In this document: positions 24,044-33,174 of the stretch, in pieces
Numbering within the stretch: the stretch's first letter is position 1
Layout of the letters: each line of letters begins with the position of its first letter
DNA from: Natronococcus jeotgali DSM 18795
Lineage (GTDB): Archaea; Halobacteriota; Halobacteria; Halobacteriales; Natrialbaceae
Assembly (NCBI RefSeq): GCF_000337695.1
Contig: NZ_AOIA01000114.1
Location: 29,891-93,890 of the forward strand
Length of the DNA stretch: 64,000 nt
Direction of reading: 5' to 3'
Program-made: the position numbers and the translations under genes
The notes under the pieces: generated by a model
Databases searched by the model: none
The model's input: only the letters and a program-made list of their open reading frames with translations
What the model was told of the DNA's origin: nothing

Positions 24044-25708
24044 TCAGCGACGGATCCCGACTCGGCTGGCGACGGTCCGCAGCGACTGGGTTACCTCGGC
24101 GGGATGTGCCAGCCCGAGCCGGTACCGGATTCGATCCTGGCGCTTGAACGGCTCGAGCGCCCCCGGCTCCTCGAGTTCCCAGATCCGCGCCGCATCGCCG
24201 ACACCGCAGCGCCGACAGACGGCGTTCGCCGCCCGGCGGCCCGCCTCGTTGGCCGACTCCATCGAGGCCAGATCGCTGTTGGTCCGGACGTAGTCGCTCG
24301 CCAGCGTCAGGTTCTCGATCCCGACGTCGGCCGGGGGACGGCTCCGCAGCGAGCCGACCGTGTTGACCAACAGCGGGGAGCGGTTCTCGACGCCGCCGGC
24401 GGCGTCCCCGTCTCCCCGGTGCGTCTCCGACGCACCGCCGACCTCGACGAGCGCGGGATCGAGAAACCAGTCGACCAGCAGACCGTCGTCGAGCTCGGTT
24501 CCGGGACCGTCGAGGTGCCGTTTGAGTTGCTCCCAGATCTCCGTCGCGATCTCCTCGCGGGAACACCGCCGGGCGGGCTTGTCGTAGACGATTCCGGGTG
24601 TGTCCCAGTCGGAGGCGATCACCGAGAGGACGCCCTCGACCTCGTCGGGACCGCGCTCCTCGAGGTCGTACCCTGTCCAGAACTGCCGCTGGGAGATCGA
24701 CGTCAGCGCCCAGGGGGCGTCGGCGTACACCTGGTGGCCGCGGGTCAGCTCGAGGTCCTCGCTGAGATAGAACTGGATGCCGTTCATCCAGGCCGTCTCG
24801 AGGCGCTCGATCCGTCCGAGTTCGGGCGCAACGCGGGCCATCCCCGGCGTAACGAACTCCGGGGCCACCTCGACGGGTACCGCGAGGACGTACTCGTCGG
24901 CACTCGCTCGACGCCCGTCGGTCAGCTCGAGGCCCGCGATTCGCCGCCCGTCGAACGCGAGTCCGCGGGCCGGCGTCTCGGGGTGGAGCTCGACGCCGAG
25001 ATCCTCGAGGGACGCGACCCAGGGATCGATCCAGACCTCGTTGGTCGGCCCGTTCAGGATCCGTTCGGTCGGCCTGGTCGGGTCGAGCTGGCCGAGCAGC
25101 AGCTGCAGGTAGATCGTCCCGATCGTCCGGGCGCTGCCGACCTCCGGCCGGAGCGCGACCAGCGACTGCGTGGCGAAGGCGAGCCGATCCTGGAACTCCT
25201 GCGAGCGGTTCTCGGCGTCGATGAACTCCCACCAGGAGACGTCGTCGAGCTCCTCCTCGCGGCGCTCCTCGCAGGCCGTCAGCAGGTACGCCAGCCGCTC
25301 GAGCAGGAACCGGACGTCCCCGGGCGGCAGGTCCTCGGCGAACGCCGGCCGGAGCGCCTCGAGCCAGCCCCGCAGCGAGTCCGGACTCCGCGTCTCCGCG
25401 ACCCGATCCGGACGGTGCGTACTCGCGATCAGCGTCGCCTCGGTCTCGACGAGGTTGTCGGCGACGCTGCCCGTTCCGTCGGGGATCCGCTCCATCGTGT
25501 CGATCACGTGGCGGTAGAACGCCGGGAAGAAGCGAAACCCGTGTTCGCCCTGTAGCCCGTCCGGGTCGCCGTCGATCGGCATCGAACGGGCCTTCCCGCC
25601 GAACCGATCGTTGGCCTCGTAGACGGCCACGTCGAACCCCCGCTCGGCGAGTTCCTGCGCTGCGGTGAGCCCGCCGATCCCGCCGCCGACTACGGAAACC
25701 TTGGTCAT
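24044..25708 (-). CDS. FAD-dependent amine-oxidase-fold oxidoreductase
   Basis: 554 residues. The N-terminal Rossmann dinucleotide motif VVGGGIGGLTAAQEL with EANDRFGGKARS binds FAD; a matching C-terminal segment (LTLASDYVRTNSDLASMESA) completes the site. Length and pattern fit the phytoene-desaturase/hydroxysqualene-dehydroxylase group, so a carotenoid or isoprenoid substrate is plausible, but the specific reaction cannot be set. A cysteine-rich motif near the C terminus (CRRCG) is unusual. The next gene (glycerol dehydrogenase) is divergent, 125 nt away. Confidence 0.8.
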   Translation of the reverse strand: MTKVSVVGGGIGGLTAAQELAERGFDVAVYEANDRFGGKARSMPIDGDPDGLQGEHGFRFFPAFYRHVIDTMERIPDGTGSVADNLVETEATLIASTHRPDRVAETRSPDSLRGWLEALRPAFAEDLPPGDVRFLLERLAYLLTACEERREEELDDVSWWEFIDAENRSQEFQDRLAFATQSLVALRPEVGSARTIGTIYLQLLLGQLDPTRPTERILNGPTNEVWIDPWVASLEDLGVELHPETPARGLAFDGRRIAGLELTDGRRASADEYVLAVPVEVAPEFVTPGMARVAPELGRIERLETAWMNGIQFYLSEDLELTRGHQVYADAPWALTSISQRQFWTGYDLEERGPDEVEGVLSVIASDWDTPGIVYDKPARRCSREEIATEIWEQLKRHLDGPGTELDDGLLVDWFLDPALVEVGGASETHRGDGDAAGGVENRSPLLVNTVGSLRSRPPADVGIENLTLASDYVRTNSDLASMESANEAGRRAANAVCRRCGVGDAARIWELEEPGALEPFKRQDRIRYRLGLAHPAEVTQSLRTVASRVGIRR

Positions 25709-25833
25709 TACAGCGACTAGACCGACGACGCACCTAACGGGCAGGCCTAACAGTGGTTCCCCGATCGTCCATTCCGGACCTGTCGGTTTCCGAGGAAACG
25801 CCTATTTGTCCCTGTGTGGTGGGAGGTATTCGC

Positions 25834-26931
25834 ATGATTCGATCGTTCAAATCACCGGCAGCGTACGTACAGGGCCGCGACGCGCTCGACCAGCTCGGCG
25901 ATCGGCTCGAGCCCGTCGCGGAGTCGGCGCTGGTGCTCGCCGACGCGGACGTCCTCGAGATCGTCGGCGACCGGGCCGAGGCGAGTCTTCGGGACGCCGA
26001 CGTCGAGCCGACCCTCGAGGAGTTCAACGGCGAGGCCTCGGAGGCCGAGATCGATCGCCTCACTGGAATCGCACGCGAGACCGGTGCGGACGCGATCGTC
26101 GGCGCGGGCGGCGGGAAGGCCCTCGACACGGCCAAGGCCGTCCGGGAGAACGCGGGCGGGGCGATGGTCTCGCTGCCGACGATCGCCTCGACGGATGCCC
26201 CGACGTCGGCGCTGTCGGTGATCTACTCGGACGAGGGCGAGTTCGAGCGCTACTGGTTCTACGAGGCCCATCCCGACCTGGTGTTGGTCGACACCGCGAT
26301 CGTCGCGGGAGCCCCCGCGCGGTTTTTCAGATCGGGGATCGCCGACGCGATGGCGACCTGGTTCGAGGCCGACGCGGTTCGCCGCGCCGACGGGGAGAAC
26401 TTCTTCGGCGAGGGGCCGACTCGCGCCGCCCACTCGCTCTCGAGACTCTGTTACGACCTCCTGCGGGAGCACGGCCGCTCGGCGGTCCGAGCCGTCGAGC
26501 AGGGGACCGTCACCGAGAGCGTCGAGGCGGTGACCGAGGCGAACACGCTCCTGAGCGGACTGGGGTTCGAAAACGGCGGGATCGCCGCCGCCCACTCGAT
26601 CCACAACGGGCTCACGCAGCTCGAGGCCGCCCACGGCGCGACCCACGGCGAGAAGGTCAACGTCGGAACGATCGCCCAGCTCGTCCTCGAGGGACGGGAC
26701 GACGCGTTCGTCGACGACGTGATCGAGTTTTCGATCGCGCTCGGACTGCCCGTCACGCTCGAGGAGGTCGGCGTCGACGATCCCTCCGAGGACGACCTCG
26801 AGCGGGTCGCGCGGGCGACCGTCGACGAGGGCGAGACGATCCACAACGCCTTCGACGCGAGCGTCGAGGAGGTCCGCGACGCGCTGGTGGCGGCCGACGA
26901 CCTGGGCGCGCGGCGTCGCGCGGACGACTGA
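25834..26931 (+). CDS. gldA: Glycerol dehydrogenase
   Basis: Oxidises glycerol to dihydroxyacetone with NAD. 365 residues. Seen: GAGGGKALDTAKA for NAD binding, TIASTDAPTSALSVIY for the substrate pocket, and zinc ligands Asp in GIADAMATW, His in AHSIHNG, and His in HGEKV. GGGAGGT lies 4 nt upstream of the ATG, so this start is preferred over one 27 codons upstream. Glycerol is a major carbon source for haloarchaea from Dunaliella, so the activity is ecologically sensible; a G1P dehydrogenase is less likely. Confidence 0.88.
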   Translation: MIRSFKSPAAYVQGRDALDQLGDRLEPVAESALVLADADVLEIVGDRAEASLRDADVEPTLEEFNGEASEAEIDRLTGIARETGADAIVGAGGGKALDTAKAVRENAGGAMVSLPTIASTDAPTSALSVIYSDEGEFERYWFYEAHPDLVLVDTAIVAGAPARFFRSGIADAMATWFEADAVRRADGENFFGEGPTRAAHSLSRLCYDLLREHGRSAVRAVEQGTVTESVEAVTEANTLLSGLGFENGGIAAAHSIHNGLTQLEAAHGATHGEKVNVGTIAQLVLEGRDDAFVDDVIEFSIALGLPVTLEEVGVDDPSEDDLERVARATVDEGETIHNAFDASVEEVRDALVAADDLGARRRADD

Positions 26932-26982
26932 GTCGCCCGCGGAGAACGAACCGCTTTTACTCGGATTGGTCGAACCCACGCC

Positions 26983-27585
26983 ATGGAGCGTCTGCTCGCC
27001 TCGCTCGACGACGCACCGATCATCGACAAGGACGGCTACGAGTACCTCGTCCACCCGATCAGCAACGGCGTCCCCCAGCTCGAGCCCGCGCTGTTGCGGG
27101 AGGTGGTCGTCGAGGTGATGCGAACCGCCGACCTCGAGGTCGACACGATCGTCGCCCCCGAGGCGATGGGGATCCACCTCGCGACCGCGGTCTCCTTACA
27201 GACCGACATCCCGCTCGTGGTGATCCGCAAGCGCCCCTACGGGCTCGAGGGGGAGGTGTCGCTCCACCAGGAGACGGGCTACTCCGAGTCGGAAATGTAC
27301 ATCAACGACGTCGAGGAGGGCGACCGCGTGGTGGTCCTCGACGACATGCTCTCGACGGGCGGGACCCTGGCCGCGATCTGTGAATCCCTCGACGAGATCG
27401 GCGCCGAGATCGTCGACGTCGTCGTCGTGATGCGCAAGGTCGGAGACTCCGCGCTCGACGAGACGCCCTACGAGGCGACCAGCCTCCTCGACATCACCGT
27501 CGAGGACGGCGAGGTGATCGTCCACGACGTGCCGGAGTCGATCGACGCGGGCGCGATCTCCGATTCTGTCCACGATAGTGGATAG
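26983..27585 (+). CDS. hpt: Hypoxanthine/guanine phosphoribosyltransferase
   Basis: Salvages purine bases to nucleotides with PRPP. 200 residues. The PRPP motif [13 protein letters not shown] sits near residue 120-132 and the hood region has [13 protein letters not shown]. It is most similar in organisation to the archaeal Hpt (HGPRTase-like) group. A nucleobase permease follows 77 nt downstream on the same strand, an operon that would import and convert purines. CTTTTAC about 28 nt before the ATG may be a leaderless promoter. Confidence 0.9.
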   Translation: MERLLASLDDAPIIDKDGYEYLVHPISNGVPQLEPALLREVVVEVMRTADLEVDTIVAPEAMGIHLATAVSLQTDIPLVVIRKRPYGLEGEVSLHQETGYSESEMYINDVEEGDRVVVLDDMLSTGGTLAAICESLDEIGAEIVDVVVVMRKVGDSALDETPYEATSLLDITVEDGEVIVHDVPESIDAGAISDSVHDSG

Positions 27586-27662
27586 ATAGCGGCTGTAATA
27601 GGCAAGAGATGATCGTCATTGCGAACGCTTTTGTACGGCGGTTCGCAACCTGGCGGCCACAG

Positions 27663-29033
27663 ATGTCGACCGAACGGGACGGAGAGATGGACCTCGAGTA
27701 CGGCCTCGACGACCGACCGCCGTGGCCGAAGTCGGTCCTGCTCGGGCTCCAGCACGTCGCGGTGATGATCGTCCCGGCGACCGCGGTGGCGTACATCGTC
27801 GCCGACGGCGTCGGACTCGCACCGGGGGATACGGCCTACATCGTCCAGATGATCCTGCTCTTTTCGGGGCTGGCGACGGTGATCCAGGCGTACACGATCG
27901 GTCCCGTCGGCGCGAAGCTCCCGCTCGTGATGGGGACCAGCTTCACGTTCGTCGGGGCGATCACCACGGTCGGCGCCGAGTTCGGGCTGGCCGCGGTCTT
28001 CGGCGCCGTCCTCGTCAGCGGGTTCGCCGTCGAGGGCGCCATCGGCTGGCAGTTCGACCGCGTCAAACCCTTCTTCCCGCCGCTCGTTACCGGCCTGGTC
28101 GTCGTCGTCATCGGCCTCTACCTGATCCCGACGGGCATGGAGTACGCCGCGGGCGGTGCTGGCGCCGCCGATTTCGGCGCCGCGCACAACGTCGGGCTGG
28201 CCGCGCTCGTGCTCGCGATCGCGGTCGTACTCAACCTCTTTACCCGCGGCGTCGCCCGCTTGCTCTCGATTCTCGCGGCGATCGTCGCCGGCTACGCCGT
28301 CGCCGTCCCCCTCGGGATGGTCGACTTCTCGCCGATCGCCGAGGCGTCCTGGATCGCCGTCCCCTCGCCGACCCGGTACGGCTTCGAGTTCGAGCCGATC
28401 GCGATCGTCACCTTCGCCTTCCTCTTTCTGGTCTCGGCGATGGAGACCGTCGGCGACATGTCCGGCATGACGGCCGTCGAGGGTCGCTCACCTGACGGGG
28501 AGGAGGTCCGCGGCGCCCTCCTCACCGACGGGGTCGTGAGCTCGCTGGGCTCGATCTTCGCGGTCTTTCCGGTCACGACGTTCTCCCAGAACGTCGGGAT
28601 CGTCAGCTTCACGGGCGTGATGAGCCGCCACGTCGTCGCCGTCAGCGGGGGTATCCTCGCCCTGCTGGGACTGAGCCCGAAGATCGGCGCCGTCGTCACG
28701 ACGATTCCGAGCGCCGTCTTCGGCGGCGCGGTGCTGCTGATGGTCGGGATGGTCGCCGCCAGCGGGGTTCGGCTGATCGTCCTGCACACCGAGCTCGATC
28801 GCCGGAACATGGTGATCGTCGCCGTCTCGCTCGGACTCGGGCTCGGCATCGCGACGACGCCGGAGGCGATCCGGGGCCTTCCCCCGGCCGCGCGGACGTT
28901 CTTCGGCGAACCCGTCATCCTGACGGCGCTCTCCGCGCTCGCGCTCAACACCGCCGTCCCCGGCGAGCAGAGTCCGCTGTTCGACGAGGCGGCGCTCGAG
29001 TCCGTCACCCGACCCGGTCCGAGCGACGACTGA
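27663..29033 (+). CDS. NCS2-family nucleobase:cation symporter
   Basis: 456 residues with about 14 membrane spans. Family signatures: QHVAVMIVPATAVAY, the SFTFVGAITTVGAEFG segment, FSQNVGIVSFTGV (with the NxG motif) and GGAVLLMVGMVAASG. NCS2 proteins import uracil, xanthine or other purines by proton or sodium symport. Next to hpt, purine import is likelier than uracil. The ATG at 27663 removes an 18-residue basic extension of the open frame. Confidence 0.88.
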   Translation: MSTERDGEMDLEYGLDDRPPWPKSVLLGLQHVAVMIVPATAVAYIVADGVGLAPGDTAYIVQMILLFSGLATVIQAYTIGPVGAKLPLVMGTSFTFVGAITTVGAEFGLAAVFGAVLVSGFAVEGAIGWQFDRVKPFFPPLVTGLVVVVIGLYLIPTGMEYAAGGAGAADFGAAHNVGLAALVLAIAVVLNLFTRGVARLLSILAAIVAGYAVAVPLGMVDFSPIAEASWIAVPSPTRYGFEFEPIAIVTFAFLFLVSAMETVGDMSGMTAVEGRSPDGEEVRGALLTDGVVSSLGSIFAVFPVTTFSQNVGIVSFTGVMSRHVVAVSGGILALLGLSPKIGAVVTTIPSAVFGGAVLLMVGMVAASGVRLIVLHTELDRRNMVIVAVSLGLGLGIATTPEAIRGLPPAARTFFGEPVILTALSALALNTAVPGEQSPLFDEAALESVTRPGPSDD

Positions 29034-29098
29034 GTCCTCGGGAGTCCGCGAAGCGGAGCGAACTACTTCGTCCTCGGCGTCGAACGATACCGCGTACC

Positions 29099-29803
29099 AT
29101 GAGCGAACGCACGGAGGGGTCGTCCCCGGACATCGGCGCGGAGATCGAAGGCGACGTGACCGATATGACGTCGATCCTCGGCGACACCTACCGGGGCGAG
29201 CTCGACCGGGAGACGACCTGGCGCGGACGGCTCGACCAGACGACCTCCTGGGCGGTAACGGTGATGGCGGCCATCCTCACGTGGGCGTTCTCGAGTCCGG
29301 ACAACCCACACTACATCGTCCTCGTCGGCGTGCTGGCCGTCGGACTGTTCCTGTTGATCGAGTCCCGACGGTACCGCGACTACGACGTCTACCGATCGCG
29401 CGTGCGGTTGATCCAGGAGAACCTGCTCGCGGAAGCGATCGATCCGTCGGGATCGGTCGAGCGACGGAACTGGCGGACCGAGCTGGGCGAGGACTACCGA
29501 ACGCCGACGATGAAGATCACGCTCGGCGAGGCGGTGGCGAACCGCCTTCGGCGCATCTACTTCGCGCTGCTGGTCGTCCTGTTGCTCGCCTGGCTCTTCC
29601 GGATTACCGCGTTCGCCGCGAGCGAATCGCCCCTCGAGGCCGCGAGCGTCGGCGCCCTGTCCGGCGCCGTCGTCCTCGCGGTCGTCGGCGCGTTCTACGC
29701 CGCAGTCGTCGCGATCACGCTGTGGCCCCGCGAGCGCAAGGCGAAAGGCGAGTTCCGGGAGGACGAGAAGGCCGGCGAGTGGAAGGACGACGGAGTCGAC
29801 TGA
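29099..29803 (+). CDS. DUF2270 membrane protein
   Basis: 234 residues: acidic N terminus, MTSILGDTYRGELDRETTWR, two spans near 62-95 and two more near 162-210, then a charged tail. The conserved YRSRVRLIQENLLA and TPTMKITLGEAVANRLRRIY match DUF2270. Its function is unknown. It converges on the FilR1 gene; the interval holds an 82-bp near-palindrome that may serve both as terminator. Confidence 0.8.
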   Translation: MSERTEGSSPDIGAEIEGDVTDMTSILGDTYRGELDRETTWRGRLDQTTSWAVTVMAAILTWAFSSPDNPHYIVLVGVLAVGLFLLIESRRYRDYDVYRSRVRLIQENLLAEAIDPSGSVERRNWRTELGEDYRTPTMKITLGEAVANRLRRIYFALLVVLLLAWLFRITAFAASESPLEAASVGALSGAVVLAVVGAFYAAVVAITLWPRERKAKGEFREDEKAGEWKDDGVD

Positions 29804-29838
29804 GGCGATCGGTTCCGCGGGCCCCGCTGGCGACGGCT

Positions 29839-29920
29839 ATAGTAGCCACTGAAAGTCAGTGCGCACCCGATCGCACGACTACTGTGCGATCGGTGTGCAA
29901 ACAGTTTCAGTTGGTACTAT
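29839..29920. repeat. 82-bp imperfect palindrome overlapping the end of a FilR1 gene
   Basis: ATAGTA at 29839-29844 pairs with TACTAT at 29915-29920, and CACTGAAA-type and CCGATCGCAC-type segments pair inward; the innermost 10-bp stem (29868-29877 with 29884-29893 or close) is perfect with a loop of about 6-7 nt. The FilR1 stop codon (29907-29909) and four preceding codons lie inside it. It looks like a folded mobile repeat or MITE fossil or a bidirectional terminator. Confidence 0.6.
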
Positions 29921-30719
29921 CGGACTCGGAGTCGAACGCGTCGGCCTCGAGCGGGTCGGCCGCCTGCCAGTAGTCCTCGTAGGTGTCCCGTGCCCACGAG
30001 CGCACGGCCGGGTCGTCGGTGTCGATCGCCGCCCTGAGCACGCCGCTGTCGTCTCGAAGCAGCAGGCACACGACGTCGTCGACGATCATGACCGCGATCG
30101 GAACGCCCTCGTCTCGGACCCTGAGCTCGGCCCGATCGGACGCGACGAGCGATCGCAATCGATCGCGAAGCGCCGACTCGCCGGCGAGGGCGTCGATCGC
30201 GCGCCGGGAGAAGACCCCTTCGAACCGCTGTTCGCCCGCGGCCGTCCGGTTCTCGACGACGGTCAGCGTCTGCTCGTTGAACGCGTGGGAGAACGTCCGA
30301 ACGTCCTCGCCCTCGCGCAGCAACTCGAGCAGGCGCGACAGCGGTGCGTTCGGCCGCATCTGGGTGGGTTGGGTGATCGTCGCGTCGGCCAGCCGCCGCA
30401 GGTCGACGTCCATCGCCTGGGTTGGAAGGTAGTCGACGACCTCCCGGAGCCGCAGCTCCGCCTCGAGGATCTCCCGGAGATCGGTCACCCCCGCCGCGAC
30501 GAGTCGGCCCGTCGCGGTCGCCGCGTAAGCGTCCCCGTCGCGTCCGATCCAGGACCGTTCCTCGAAGTCCCGGAGGATGCGCCCGAGCGTCGCCTGCGAG
30601 GCGCCCGTCGCCTCGGCCAGCTCGCCGCGGGTGCGCCGCCCCTCGGCGAGCAACGCCAGCGCATCGACCCGGTTCTCCGAGAGCGCGAGGAACTCGATCT
30701 CCTCGAGTGCCGATTCCAT
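29907..30719 (-). CDS. FilR1-type winged-helix transcriptional regulator, second paralogue
   Basis: 270 residues. An N-terminal winged helix (RGELAEATGASQATLGRIL, then RDFEERSWI) is followed by the FilR1 middle domain and a C-terminal part with VPIAVMIVDDVVCLLL. It is transcribed away from an EamA transporter; the interval contains tandem TTTCGT/ACGAAA inverted repeats and this is the natural candidate to bind them. Its last four codons and stop lie in an 82-bp palindrome. Confidence 0.85.
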   Translation of the reverse strand: MESALEEIEFLALSENRVDALALLAEGRRTRGELAEATGASQATLGRILRDFEERSWIGRDGDAYAATATGRLVAAGVTDLREILEAELRLREVVDYLPTQAMDVDLRRLADATITQPTQMRPNAPLSRLLELLREGEDVRTFSHAFNEQTLTVVENRTAAGEQRFEGVFSRRAIDALAGESALRDRLRSLVASDRAELRVRDEGVPIAVMIVDDVVCLLLRDDSGVLRAAIDTDDPAVRSWARDTYEDYWQAADPLEADAFDSESDSTN

Positions 30720-30750
30720 ACTCCGTCTCGTCGGTCCCGTCGGAAATCGC

Positions 30751-30784
30751 TTTCGTACCGTGAAACAGTTTCGTGGTACGAAAC
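30751..30784. promoter_or_regulatory. Tandem inverted-repeat operator between FilR1 and EamA genes
   Basis: Two units 18 bp apart share the layout TTTCGT-3 nt-(A/G)(C/T)GAAA; the second, 30768-30784, is a perfect palindrome GTTTCGT-GGT-ACGAAAC. Additional ACGAAA half-sites lie close to the transporter TATA element near 30833-30842. The arrangement is typical of a repressor operator. Confidence 0.55.
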
Positions 30785-30870
30785 TCGGTCGCCCCTGCCG
30801 CACCTTTCTTACTATGAAATTTTTTACGAACGAAATTATATCCCCACGACTCCTACAGAGTAGTACGACG

Positions 30871-30927
30871 ATGCTTCCGGAATTTCAACTCTCTACGGAC
30901 GAACCGACCGAGGTGTTCGATCGGTGA
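30871..30927 (+). CDS. 18-codon leader ORF coupled to the EamA transporter
   Basis: ATG at 30871 opens a frame encoding MLPEFQLSTDEPTEVFDR, whose TGA (30925-30927) overlaps the GTG start of the transporter (30924-30926). The TATA-like AATTATATC at 30833-30842 is placed about 33 nt before the ATG, so the leader is probably translated from a nearly leaderless mRNA. It may regulate the transporter by coupling. Confidence 0.5.
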   Translation: MLPEFQLSTDEPTEVFDR

Positions 30928-31925
30928 CCGATCGACGAACGGTCGCGCTGTTCGCGCTCGCGAGCCTCTTCTTCGGCGGCACGTTCGTCGCCGCGAAGGC
31001 CGGCCTCGAGTACTTCCCGCCCCTGCTGTTCGTGGCGCTGCGGTTCGACGTCGCGGCCGTCGTCATGGTCGCGTACGCAACGGTGCGGTTCTCGCGGGCG
31101 GAGCTGACTCCGACGACCGCCGGCGACGTCATCGGCGTCCTCGCGACCGGGGGGCTGGTGATCGGGCTGGCGAACTCGCTGCTGTTCGTCGGCCAGCAGT
31201 ACGCGACCAGCGCCGTCGGCGCGATCGTCTTCAGCCTCAACCCCATCCTGACGCCGGTGTTCGCCGCCGTCTTGCTCTCGAGCGAGCGCATCTCGAGGCG
31301 TGGCGCGACCGGGCTGGGACTGGGTCTGGTCGGCGTCGCGCTCGTCGTCGGTCCGGATCCCGAGTTGCTGGTCGGGGGCGACGCCCTCGGGTACGCGATC
31401 CTGTTCGCCGGCGCCTCGAGCGCCGCCCTCGGGGCCGTCCTCATCCGGCGGGTCGACGCGACCCTCTCGAGTCCGGTCCGGATCGCCTGGGGACTGCCCC
31501 TCGCCGCGGGGTTGTCCCACACGCTGTCGCTGGCTTCCGGCGAGTCGGCGTCCGCGATCACCTGGGCTCCCGGCGCGGTCGCCGCGCTCGGGTACGTCAG
31601 CGTCTTCGCCGGCGTGTTCGCCTACCTCGCGTACTTCGCCCTGCTCGACGAGACGGGCGCGATCGAGGCGAACCTGGTATTCTACGTCGTCCCCGTCGTC
31701 TCGACGCTTGGCGGGTGGGCGATCCTCGGCGAACGGATCGCCCCGCTCGCGATCGTCGGCTTCCTGACGATCTTCGCGGGCTTTGCGGTACTCGGCAGCG
31801 AATCGATCGCCGTCCGCCCGCGGCTACGCGCGTGGCTTCCCTTCGAACGATCGCGGTCGAACGCCGCGGAATCGGCCGATCGACCGTCGGTGCGAAGCGA
31901 TTCCCGTCCCTCCCGGTCCGACTGA
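30924..31925 (+). CDS. EamA-family (DMT) transporter
   Basis: 333 residues with ten membrane spans in two EamA repeats (LASLFFGGTFVAAKAGLEYF; later VFAYLAYFALLDETGAIEANL and VSTLGGWAILGERIAP). It exports or imports small metabolites; substrate unknown. It has a GTG start overlapping an 18-codon leader ORF. The disordered Arg/Ser-rich C terminus is unusual. Divergent from a FilR1 regulator with operator-like repeats between them, so it is probably its regulatory target. Confidence 0.87.
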   Translation: MTDRRTVALFALASLFFGGTFVAAKAGLEYFPPLLFVALRFDVAAVVMVAYATVRFSRAELTPTTAGDVIGVLATGGLVIGLANSLLFVGQQYATSAVGAIVFSLNPILTPVFAAVLLSSERISRRGATGLGLGLVGVALVVGPDPELLVGGDALGYAILFAGASSAALGAVLIRRVDATLSSPVRIAWGLPLAAGLSHTLSLASGESASAITWAPGAVAALGYVSVFAGVFAYLAYFALLDETGAIEANLVFYVVPVVSTLGGWAILGERIAPLAIVGFLTIFAGFAVLGSESIAVRPRLRAWLPFERSRSNAAESADRPSVRSDSRPSRSD

Positions 31926-31963
31926 GCGGGCGTGCTTGAGAGCGCCGGCCCGATTCCTAATCG

Positions 31964-31983
31964 CCCGCCCCGCGTAGGGCGGG
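31964..31983 (+). terminator. Possible terminator hairpin after the EamA gene
   Basis: A 7-bp GC stem (31964-31970 with 31977-31983) with loop CGCGTA lies 39 nt after the stop codon. T residues after it are few. Confidence 0.4.
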
Positions 31984-32038
31984 GTAGTTCCGATTCGGGG
32001 CCGACGCGCCGCGACGCTCCGGATCGACTGTCGTACCT

Positions 32039-33112
32039 ATGTCACTCTCGAACTACGACCTCCACGAACGACTCGATCGACTCTCGAACGCCGCTACCGA
32101 TCGCGACGTTCTGGTCTCCCTGGCGGTTCCCCCGGACGAATCGATCGGCGAGGCCCGCCAGCCCGTCGAGGCCGACTACGCCGAGGCGACCCAGCTCGAC
32201 GAGCAGTCGCTCTCACAGCCGCTGGTCGACGCCCTCGAGGCGGTCAGGGATCGACTAACCGACTACGAGGCGGTGCCCGAAAACGGACTCGCCGTCTACG
32301 CCGGCGTCCCCGACGGCGACCTCGTGACCGCGACGTTCGACGACCTCCCCGTCGCGATCGAGGAGTCGATCTACGAGCACGGCAACGAGTTCGACCTCTC
32401 CCCGCTCGAGGCCGTCACCGAGCCCTCGGCGACCTACGGGCTGCTCGTCGTCGAGCGAGGCGGCGCGGCGCTTGGCCGACTCGACGACGAGGGCGTCGAG
32501 GAGATCGACGTCTTCGACAGCGACGTCCCTGACAAATCCAGCGCGGGCGGCCAGTCGGCAGAGCGCTTCGAGCGCGACCGCGAGCGTCAGAAACGCGAGT
32601 TCTTCGACGACGTCGCCGACCGAGCCGCCGTCACGTTCCTCGAGGACGACGGGATCGACGGCCTGCTACTCGGCGGCACCACGGTGACCGTCGAACGGTT
32701 TCGGGAGGAGGCCGACCTCGACCACGAGCTCGAGGACCTCATCGCCGGCGAGTTCGCCGTCGAGTACGCCACCGCACAGGGCCTCGAGCAGCTCGCCGAG
32801 AGGGGCCAGGAGGCGATCGAGGAGCGCGACCGCGAGGCGGTCCGGGACGCGCTCGACGAGTTCCTCGCCGAGGTCGGCTCCGACGAGGTCGCCTACGGAG
32901 AAAGCGACGTCGACGACGCCCTCGAGTACGAGGCCGTCGACACGCTGTTGCTCTCGACGACCCTCGAGGGGACGACCGTCCAGGAGCTTGGCGAACGCGC
33001 CGAAGAGCAGGGCGGCGAGACGCTGCTCGTCCCCGACGACTTTCCGAACGGCGACCGCTTTGCCGACGCCTTCGACGGGATCGGCGCGATCCTTCGGTTC
33101 CCGATCGAGTGA
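32039..33112 (+). CDS. Vms1-like peptidyl-tRNA hydrolase (aRF1-related, GGQ motif)
   Basis: 357 residues, very acidic. The AGGQSAERFERDRERQ segment (Gly170-Gly171-Gln172) is the GGQ loop shared with release factors; a GGQ followed by SxxRFxRxRE is typical of the Vms1/ANKZF1 group, which releases peptides from stalled large subunits. A C-terminal RF1 domain 3-like part follows (VDTLLLSTTLEGTTVQEL). Probably works in ribosome quality control in the cytoplasm; direct evidence in archaea is limited. Single gene with 113 nt before it. Confidence 0.82.
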   Translation: MSLSNYDLHERLDRLSNAATDRDVLVSLAVPPDESIGEARQPVEADYAEATQLDEQSLSQPLVDALEAVRDRLTDYEAVPENGLAVYAGVPDGDLVTATFDDLPVAIEESIYEHGNEFDLSPLEAVTEPSATYGLLVVERGGAALGRLDDEGVEEIDVFDSDVPDKSSAGGQSAERFERDRERQKREFFDDVADRAAVTFLEDDGIDGLLLGGTTVTVERFREEADLDHELEDLIAGEFAVEYATAQGLEQLAERGQEAIEERDREAVRDALDEFLAEVGSDEVAYGESDVDDALEYEAVDTLLLSTTLEGTTVQELGERAEEQGGETLLVPDDFPNGDRFADAFDGIGAILRFPIE

Positions 33113-33174
33113 TCGTCCCGACCGCGAAGAGAAATCCTCATAGGAGCCGGAACGAAATACCCGGACTAACGTCA

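Noticed and set aside
23949-25733. Long minus frame of 594 codons in the FAD-oxidoreductase region
   Set aside because: A frame shadow of the amine-oxidase-fold enzyme; no Rossmann motif in this frame.
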